Origin: an uncultured Geobacteraceae bacterium
GTDB lineage: Bacteria > Desulfobacterota > Desulfuromonadia > Geobacterales > Pseudopelobacteraceae
NCBI GenBank assembly: GCA_903875605.1
Contig: CAIQWT010000005.1
Location: 1-39,072 of the forward strand
Length of the DNA: 39,072 bases
Direction: 5' to 3'
Shown here in pieces: positions 33,285-39,072 of this stretch. A program made the position numbers and the translations under genes. The notes below the pieces were generated by a model. That model was not told where the DNA came from. It saw only the letters and a list, made by a program, of their open reading frames with translations, and searched no databases. Each line of letters begins with the position of its first letter. Position 1 is the first letter of the stretch.

Positions 33285-34184
33285 ATGCCTTGTATAATCC
33301 CCGCAGACAATAAAACATATTTCACAGTATTCAGGTGTTTTATCAGTACCCTTGCCCTGCAGTTTTTGCTGACAGGACTTCCCGCTTTTGCTGAAATGCA
33401 GGCTGTACCAGTCATCGGATCGGCTTTATCAACATCGGACTCCGCACCAGACAGAATCACAGGAGAATATGTTAAAGGGTACTTTACTGATACCGGCAAG
33501 ATTCTCTCATCACCTGCTAATTGGGACCGGTACGATTGGTTGAAGGCCGGACTGGTAATCGGAGCAACTTCAGGACTCTATTTCGCAGACACAGATATTA
33601 AAAATTTTGCGCAACGAAATCAGAGTCCGACCGCGGATAAGGGCGCAGCATTGGGAAATGCACTGGGCAACCCGCTCTTTACGTTGCCGCCTCTTGGCTT
33701 GTTCTATCTGTACGGGCATCTCAATGAAGACCCTAAAGCACGCCGCACGTCTTTATTGGCAGTAGAAAGTCTTACTATCAGCGGAGCTTTCGCGTGGACA
33801 ATCAAGCTGACTGCTCAGCGCCCACGCCCATTTACTGACGAACCTTCTACAACCTGGAACGGTCCTGCCCTCAAGAACGCTGATACCTCCTTCCCTTCCG
33901 GCCACACAACTGCAGCGTTCTCGATTGCGTCCGTTATTGCCGAGGAGTATGGCAATAACCCTTATGTTCCGCCGCTTGCTTATGGATTGGCAACGCTTAC
34001 CGGGTTCGCAAGGGTTTACGACAACAAGCACTGGGCATCTGATGCCTTTTTCGGTGGGGCTATCGGCTACTTTGTTGGAAAAGCTGTCGTCCGCTATCAC
34101 ACAGTGCAGAGCAGCAGTGCGCTGATGATCCTGCCGACTGTCAGCCAACAGGGGCTTGGCGTGATTGCTCAATACCGATTTTAA
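33285..34184 (+). CDS. Secreted PAP2-family phosphatase
   Basis: Membrane or periplasmic acid phosphatase fold, possibly a lipid-phosphate phosphatase. The three PAP2 motifs are present: KLTAQRPRP, SFPSGHTTA and ARVYDNKHWASD. A hydrophobic N-terminal signal (FRCFISTLALQFLLTGLPAFA) is followed by a long pre-domain segment and about three further membrane-like stretches. I prefer ATG 33285 (AGGA upstream) to the TTG at 33243. 299 aa. The diguanylate cyclase gene starts 22 bases downstream. The substrate is not visible; undecaprenyl pyrophosphate or a lipid A phosphate are candidates from family knowledge. Confidence 0.85.
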   Translation: MPCIIPADNKTYFTVFRCFISTLALQFLLTGLPAFAEMQAVPVIGSALSTSDSAPDRITGEYVKGYFTDTGKILSSPANWDRYDWLKAGLVIGATSGLYFADTDIKNFAQRNQSPTADKGAALGNALGNPLFTLPPLGLFYLYGHLNEDPKARRTSLLAVESLTISGAFAWTIKLTAQRPRPFTDEPSTTWNGPALKNADTSFPSGHTTAAFSIASVIAEEYGNNPYVPPLAYGLATLTGFARVYDNKHWASDAFFGGAIGYFVGKAVVRYHTVQSSSALMILPTVSQQGLGVIAQYRF

Positions 34185-34206
34185 CGAAGTTACAACGGAC
34201 CTGGAT

Positions 34207-35109
34207 ATGAATATTTCTGACAAAAACAACTCCGACGAAGTAAGCAGGGCACTTACACTGCTGCATAACCTTATTGTTGATCGAAATGTTCCGGCTGAAC
34301 CGCCCGATGACCTATTGGCACTTGAGGGTTTTTCCGAGCTTTACGAAACACTTCGTGATGTGCGTAATGCTATTTTGGCGGCGGCCACTGGCGATTTAAG
34401 CTATTCGTTAAAAAGGAAGGGCTTTGTCCCGGGAACAATTAAAATATTTCAGGCGGCTCTCCGCCATTTAACTTGGCAGACAAAGGCCATAGCTTCCGGG
34501 GATCTTTCTCAACGAGTCGACTTTTTGGGCGACTTTTCTGATGCTTTTAACAGTATGGTACAGCAGCTCGACCAATCGATGCACACTCTGCGGTTGCGAG
34601 AACAGGATCTGATCACGCTGCTTCACATTGATCCTTTGACCGGCATAAACAACCGTGGTTACTTTATGGAGCAGTTGTGCAGTGAAGTCGGCCGTGTGCG
34701 CCGGTACGACCGCACATTAAGCCTGCTGATGCTTGACCTGGATCACTTCAAGAACGTCAATGACAGCCGTGGCCATGCTGCAGGTGATGAGGCACTGAGA
34801 ACAGTTGCTAAAGTGCTTCAATCGTCAGAATTACGGCAAAATGATTTTTTTGGCAGGATTGGAGGGGAAGAGTTTGCGATTGCACTCCCTGAAACTTGTA
34901 TTCGCGGAGCTACTGATGTCGCTGAGCGTATTCGCGTAAATCTTGCTTCAACGCCGGTTACCTACGATAGAATAGATTTCATCATTACTGCTAGTATCGG
35001 CGTGAGCGAGTATATCCCTGGTGACGTTCAGGAGACACTACTCCACCGTGCTGATCAGGCTATGTACGATGCCAAGCAGGCTGGCCGCAACAGGGTTTGC
35101 CTGAAGTAA
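34207..35109 (+). CDS. Diguanylate cyclase with HAMP-like N-terminus
   Basis: Makes c-di-GMP. From ATG 34207 (300 aa): residues 1-130 are helical with a HAMP-like stretch (TKAIASGDLSQRVDFLGDFSDAFNSMVQQLDQS) but no membrane segment. The GGDEF domain runs about 138-300, with LDLDHFKNVND, active-site GGEEF (219-223) and the inhibitory I-site RQND (210-213) five residues before it. Asp194 in AAGD is the residue that favours GTP; promiscuous Hypr enzymes known in Geobacter carry Ser there, so this looks like a standard c-di-GMP synthase. Placed between PAP2 and a histidine kinase (31 bases), likely one operon. Confidence 0.92.
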   Translation: MNISDKNNSDEVSRALTLLHNLIVDRNVPAEPPDDLLALEGFSELYETLRDVRNAILAAATGDLSYSLKRKGFVPGTIKIFQAALRHLTWQTKAIASGDLSQRVDFLGDFSDAFNSMVQQLDQSMHTLRLREQDLITLLHIDPLTGINNRGYFMEQLCSEVGRVRRYDRTLSLLMLDLDHFKNVNDSRGHAAGDEALRTVAKVLQSSELRQNDFFGRIGGEEFAIALPETCIRGATDVAERIRVNLASTPVTYDRIDFIITASIGVSEYIPGDVQETLLHRADQAMYDAKQAGRNRVCLK

Positions 35110-35140
35110 ACACCCAACCTGACTCGAATCTGGTGAGGGC

Positions 35141-36862
35141 ATGATGAAAGATCAAAAACATAAATTTTACATTTATGCCTGCTGCATCAGCCTAATCGCT
35201 CTCTGGGGCCTTCTCTGGTTTCAATACCGTTATGACAGCAAGCAGGCCGAAAGCAGCACAGAAACAACTGTTTCAAACCTTTCAAAAGCATTTGAAGAAA
35301 ACATACTAGGGACAGTTCGTCATCTTGATGAGTTCCTCATTACTCTGCGCAGAAATTACCCTCAACAGACAAACCAGATTCCTGAACTTGTTGCCTCCTA
35401 TAACCGCCACTCCGACAAAGAACTTATCATCCAGCTAAGCATCACAAATGCTTCTGGAATTATGGTTTACAACACTAAAGGCATGCCGGCGATTCCCCTG
35501 GATTTAAGTGATCGCGAACATATCCGGGTTCATTCAAACGGTTCCGATGATCTGTTATTTATCAGCAAACCTGTCATGGGGCGGGTCTCTAAAAAGTGGA
35601 GTATCCAGTTCACCAGAAAAATTATTGCGGGCGACGGAACATTCGCCGGCGTTGCAGTTCTTTCTGTAGACCCAGATTACTTTACAAACTTCTATCAGAG
35701 TATCAATGTCGGGAAAGAGGGGGTCATTACCCTTCTTGGCATGGATGGAATAATAAGAGCACGTTCTTCCGCTTCGAAGAAAGATGGCGCCGATCCTATC
35801 GGCACAGCCGTTCCTATTAAGAGCATCTTACTCGACCCGGATAAGCCTCCTGCTGGAATTTATCATGCATCCAGCTTTGTTGATGGAATTTCCCGGATTG
35901 TTTCCTACCGAAGACTGAAAAGTTACCCTCTTGTTGTCAGGGTAGCCATTGCCGAAAAAGAAGCGTTCTCTGTTCTCCATTGGCATCGTACAATTATGAT
36001 TTTACAGGGGACGCTTGCTTCAGGTGGACTGCTTCTTATCTTCTGGCTGGCTCTTCGTCTTAACACCCGGCAGCTCATGTTAACTAAAGGGCTGGAAGCC
36101 ATTAACAGCTCGCTGCAGAATAAGGTTGACGCGGCCGTTACCGAACTTCGCCAAAAGGATCAGGTAATGATAAGTCAAAGCAGGCAGGCGTCCATGGGAG
36201 AGATGATCGGCAATATTGCTCACCAGTGGCGTCAGCCTCTGAATGCGCTGGCAATGGTACTTGGCAATATCAAATCTGCGTATCAGTACAACGAACTTAC
36301 AGACGAATACATTGATAAAACGGTTGAAAGTGGTAATCGCCTGATTCAGAAAATGTCCGCGACCATCAATGATTTTCGCAATTTTTTCCAACCGGACAAA
36401 GCAATGAAGCCTTTTTCAGTACTGAAAGAGGCTCATAATGCTATTTCACTGGTTGAGGCGGCCTTGACAAGCGAGAATATTTCCATTCAGTTGAATGCCA
36501 CAGACGAATTGACTGTAAATGGCTTCCCGAATGAATATTCACAGGTGTTACTCAACCTGCTAACCAATGCCAGAGACGCAATTAAAAACGCCGGCGTTGC
36601 CAATGGTACAATCACTATTCACTTATTCAAGAAGGAAGGATTAGGGTGTACATCGGTAAGTGACAACGGGGGTGGCATCCCTGACGACGTTATAGATAGA
36701 ATTTTTGAGCCATATTTTTCAACCAAAATCCTTGGTACTGGGATTGGATTGTATATGTCTAAAATGATTATTGAGCGGAGTATGAACGGTACAATTGAAG
36801 CCAATAATATTGAAGGAGGGGCCGAATTCATCATTTTAACCCGGCTTGAAGAGCTCACTTAA
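35141..36862 (+). CDS. Membrane sensor histidine kinase with Cache-like domain
   Basis: Two membrane segments (about 10-26 and 285-308) flank a periplasmic Cache-type sensor with SITNASGIMVYNTKG, FAGVAVLSVDPDYFTNFY and RIVSYRRLKSYPLVV. A coiled coil (NKVDAAVTELRQK) leads to the kinase core: H-box IGNIAHQWRQPLNAL (His361), N-box LLNLLTNARDAI, G1 DNGGGIP, F-box FEPYFSTK and G2 GTGIGLYMSK. The H-box type resembles the IAHQWRQPL subfamily common in deltaproteobacteria. No receiver domain is fused and no response-regulator gene follows, so it is an orphan here. 573 aa. Confidence 0.9.
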   Translation: MMKDQKHKFYIYACCISLIALWGLLWFQYRYDSKQAESSTETTVSNLSKAFEENILGTVRHLDEFLITLRRNYPQQTNQIPELVASYNRHSDKELIIQLSITNASGIMVYNTKGMPAIPLDLSDREHIRVHSNGSDDLLFISKPVMGRVSKKWSIQFTRKIIAGDGTFAGVAVLSVDPDYFTNFYQSINVGKEGVITLLGMDGIIRARSSASKKDGADPIGTAVPIKSILLDPDKPPAGIYHASSFVDGISRIVSYRRLKSYPLVVRVAIAEKEAFSVLHWHRTIMILQGTLASGGLLLIFWLALRLNTRQLMLTKGLEAINSSLQNKVDAAVTELRQKDQVMISQSRQASMGEMIGNIAHQWRQPLNALAMVLGNIKSAYQYNELTDEYIDKTVESGNRLIQKMSATINDFRNFFQPDKAMKPFSVLKEAHNAISLVEAALTSENISIQLNATDELTVNGFPNEYSQVLLNLLTNARDAIKNAGVANGTITIHLFKKEGLGCTSVSDNGGGIPDDVIDRIFEPYFSTKILGTGIGLYMSKMIIERSMNGTIEANNIEGGAEFIILTRLEELT

Positions 36863-36889
36863 CTGAATTCCAATTCCATATCAAAGACT

Positions 36890-36921
36890 AAAAAAATGAT
36901 ACGGTTGCGGTTTCTACAACC
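36890..36921 (-). terminator. Possible terminator of the chemoreceptor gene
   Basis: On the minus strand, at the end of the chemoreceptor gene, GGTTG and CAACC form a 5-bp stem around a nine-base loop, and a run of seven T follows about eight bases later. The gap between stem and T run makes it weak. Confidence 0.35.
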
Positions 36922-38899
36922 TGAATCGTCCAACCATCTGCTGTAGTTCGCCTGCCAGTGATGATAGTTGCGACGCTGCAGCGGCGGTTTCATGGGCACC
37001 ACGGGCGGTATCTGATACTACATCAGTAATCTGGTGGATATTACTGGATATTTCGCTGGTAGTTGCAGTCTGCTCTTCGGCTGCAGTGGCAATCTGGTGT
37101 ACCTGCATGGTTACTTCACTGATAGCAGCAACAATCTCCACAAGCGCTTCACCAGATTCGCGCGAACTTGCCATTCCCTTTTCTACCTCTTTCACTCCGT
37201 TTTCCATACTATTGACTGCACCGGCGGTTTCGCGCTGGATAGCCTTGATCATTTCACCGATTTCCTTGGTGGCCTTGGTGGTGCGATCTGCAAGTGCGCG
37301 AACTTCATCAGCTACAACCGCAAAGCCTCGTCCCTGTTCTCCGGCACGAGCTGCTTCAATAGCGGCGTTCAAGGCAAGTAGATTTGTTTGATCGGCGATA
37401 TCTTCAATGGTGCCAACAATTTCACCTATCTGATCAGAGCGCGCGCCAAGGCTTTCCACAGTGCGGGCCGATTCCTGAACGCGTTCGGCAATATTCTGCA
37501 TTCCCTGAACCGTTTCCTGTACCACACGCGATCCGCCGGTGGCGGTATGGCTGGCGCGACTGGATATTTCCGACGCTAGTGAGCAGTTTTGTGAAATATC
37601 ATTTGAAGTTGCTGACATCTCTTCACTGGCCGTTGCCACGGTAACGGTCTGGCATGCAACCTCCTCGGCTGCTGTAGCGATCTGTTCAGCGGTTGACTGC
37701 AACCGACCCGCAGCCATTGAAACCTGGGCGGTAGTGCCCACTACTTGCGAAATTATAGTGTGAATATTGTCTACAAAACGATTAAACCAGCGAGACAGTT
37801 CACCAAATTCGTCCTTGCGATCCTCTTCAAGCCGGTGTGTCAGATCACCTTCACCTTCAGCAATGTCTTTAAGTACGTGCAGCATCCTGGAGAGAGGTGT
37901 TGTGATGCTTACCATAACCATAAATCCTACGACAAGTGCTAGACTACCCAGGACAAATGTGAGCGCGACACTAATTACAAGAGCCTTCTTGGCACCTGAT
38001 GCCAGAGCATCAGCCGACTCCATAATGTTTTTGGCAACGGCGTCCTCAACTTCCTTCATGATATTGATCTTTTCGGTAATCGTAGAAAACCACTCCTCTG
38101 GTGTTATACCAAAGTCGCCTGCCATCCCCTTTGTCAGAGCAGCACCACGTAAAAGCTCAACTTTCTGGAATGATGGCAACTTAACCTTTTCATCAAAAGT
38201 GGTCAGGTCAGCTTGAGAAGCATACTGTTTAAACAACATAAGGTAATTCTTTTGGGCAGATAAAATTTCAAAAACTCTTTGAAAAGTCTCGTCATTGAAG
38301 GTTTTTGCGGCGAACACGGCGTTCAGAGTTGCACGCTCTTTGCCGGTTTCCTCTTTGGCCTTTACAAATGAGTAATATGCTGTGGCCTCTCTCATAATTT
38401 CATGATTTTTGCTGGTGGTTGAAACGGCGGCGACAACATCCAAGTATGAATTTATCTGCTTTGTGTAGTACGAAAATGAATCTTTGCCTTCAATCTTAAG
38501 CGTATCAATGCTCTCGCGGGTATTCTTCAGCTTCTCCAGGCCAATATTAGCCGCATCAAGCGATTTTTTAACAAGGTCGAGTGACTCGCCATGCGCAGCA
38601 GCATACTCTTTGACCTTGGCAAGTTCACCGTTTACATGCTCTCGCTGTTTTGAGATCTCATCGCGGAATTTTTCTCCCTTGGAATTTATATAGCCGGAAG
38701 AAAGCCCCCGCTCTTTCTGGAATTCATGCGTGAGTGAACCAACGCGTACAGCAAGGCCGGTAAGCGTTCGGGTTTCATTTATGCTGTTCAGCAGTTTATA
38801 TTTGTCGATGACTTCTCGCGATGAGAACACCAACATACCGATTATCGGTACCAAGACCATCAAAAGAAGCTTGATGCGGATACTCGTATTCTTAAACAT
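36914..38899 (-). CDS. NIT-domain methyl-accepting chemotaxis protein
   Basis: Chemoreceptor, 661 aa from ATG 38899 (GAGGA upstream; an open frame to 38929 is not needed). One N-terminal membrane segment, then a large periplasmic helical region (about 40-310) with [20 protein letters not shown] and [13 protein letters not shown], the pattern of NIT sensor domains that bind nitrate/nitrite in some proteins. The second membrane segment is at about 318-340. HAMP and a signalling domain follow, with the hairpin tip [39 protein letters not shown]. Methylation-type helices flank it. No C-terminal CheR-tether pentapeptide is present; it ends QQMVGRFRL. The ligand is unproven. Confidence 0.92.
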   Translation of the reverse strand: MFKNTSIRIKLLLMVLVPIIGMLVFSSREVIDKYKLLNSINETRTLTGLAVRVGSLTHEFQKERGLSSGYINSKGEKFRDEISKQREHVNGELAKVKEYAAAHGESLDLVKKSLDAANIGLEKLKNTRESIDTLKIEGKDSFSYYTKQINSYLDVVAAVSTTSKNHEIMREATAYYSFVKAKEETGKERATLNAVFAAKTFNDETFQRVFEILSAQKNYLMLFKQYASQADLTTFDEKVKLPSFQKVELLRGAALTKGMAGDFGITPEEWFSTITEKINIMKEVEDAVAKNIMESADALASGAKKALVISVALTFVLGSLALVVGFMVMVSITTPLSRMLHVLKDIAEGEGDLTHRLEEDRKDEFGELSRWFNRFVDNIHTIISQVVGTTAQVSMAAGRLQSTAEQIATAAEEVACQTVTVATASEEMSATSNDISQNCSLASEISSRASHTATGGSRVVQETVQGMQNIAERVQESARTVESLGARSDQIGEIVGTIEDIADQTNLLALNAAIEAARAGEQGRGFAVVADEVRALADRTTKATKEIGEMIKAIQRETAGAVNSMENGVKEVEKGMASSRESGEALVEIVAAISEVTMQVHQIATAAEEQTATTSEISSNIHQITDVVSDTARGAHETAAAASQLSSLAGELQQMVGRFRL

Positions 38900-38993
38900 A
38901 TAAATCCTCTTTATTTGATTTATTTTCATAAAATTATATTTTAATGAGCTTGTATCATTGATCTATTCTCAAGGCAAATGAAATAGCTTGAAT

Positions 38994-39025
38994 AAAAAAA
39001 ACACGTTTTTGGACGTGTTTTTTTT
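38994..39025. terminator. Symmetrical intrinsic terminator upstream of the chemoreceptor gene
   Basis: AAAAAAAACACGT (38994-39006), loop TTTTGG, ACGTGTTTTTTTT (39013-39025). The A and T tracts make it functional on both strands. It most likely ends a minus-strand gene entering from the right edge (a frame ending TAG at 39052 is possible but only six codons are visible). Confidence 0.8.
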
Positions 39026-39072
39026 AGCAACTGTTATGATTTTTAGAAACCCTACCCTTCTGTCAGAACCCG

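Noticed and set aside
39052..39072. End of a minus-strand gene entering from the right edge
   Set aside because: Only six codons before a TAG are visible; compatible with the terminator at 38994-39025 but not enough to call a gene.

Overview
The window reads as one stretch of chromosome from a diderm anaerobe-type proteobacterium, most likely the Geobacter/Desulfuromonas group. I infer this from the gene mix: an MglA/MglB GTPase pair, a lipid A gene (lpxH), a menaquinone-type methyltransferase, two B12-type radical SAM proteins, a NIT-domain chemoreceptor, long-form HflX, a c-di-AMP synthase and a good sigma-54-like promoter. No species assignment is possible from sequence alone. Genes are densely packed on both strands. 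Many start with GTG or TTG, and several pairs overlap by stop/start codons. I see no insertion sequence, phage, CRISPR array or rRNA; the only RNA gene is a tRNA-Ser(GCU).

Layout. 1-3.3 kb: a Nudix CoA pyrophosphatase, a secreted M23 peptidase, a GT2 glycosyltransferase and a DUF2288 protein. 3.3-6.9 kb: yceH and convergent hflX, fabI and a small membrane protein. 6.9-9.8 kb: a minus-strand cassette of a small protein, a secreted TIM-barrel-like lipoprotein and a radical SAM enzyme with a CX4CX2C cluster motif. 10-15.5 kb: ychJ, ubiE/menG, a CdaA-CdaR fusion (c-di-AMP synthase plus YbbR repeats), a LysM-NlpC/P60 wall hydrolase and a second radical SAM protein with TPR tail. 15.5-18.6 kb: an NrfJ-like lipoprotein, a coupled trio (universal stress protein, polysaccharide deacetylase, 58-residue Cys-rich protein) and a divergent IclR regulator. 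18.7-24 kb: DUF4177-polA, a GGQ release-factor-like protein, plsC-rnhA, a DUF2155 lipoprotein and the tRNA. 24.1-30.8 kb: mglB-mglA plus a small partner, a LOG-like protein, a minimal penicillin-binding protein, lpxH, a UPF0158 protein and an AI-2E family permease. 30.9-38.9 kb: copA, then PAP2 phosphatase-diguanylate cyclase-histidine kinase, and a NIT-domain chemoreceptor.

Most of the content is housekeeping plus envelope biology (lipid A, fatty acids, peptidoglycan) and signalling (c-di-AMP, c-di-GMP, two-component, chemotaxis, MglAB). The items I consider most worth a second look are the one-piece CdaA-CdaR fusion, a JAMM-metalloprotease-like signature in the N-terminal domain of HflX, an unlisted Cys-rich mini-protein translationally coupled to a deacetylase, the CX4CX2C radical SAM cassette, a tandem sigma-54/sigma-70 promoter before the NlpC gene, and an intrinsic terminator ending only four bases before a radical SAM start codon.
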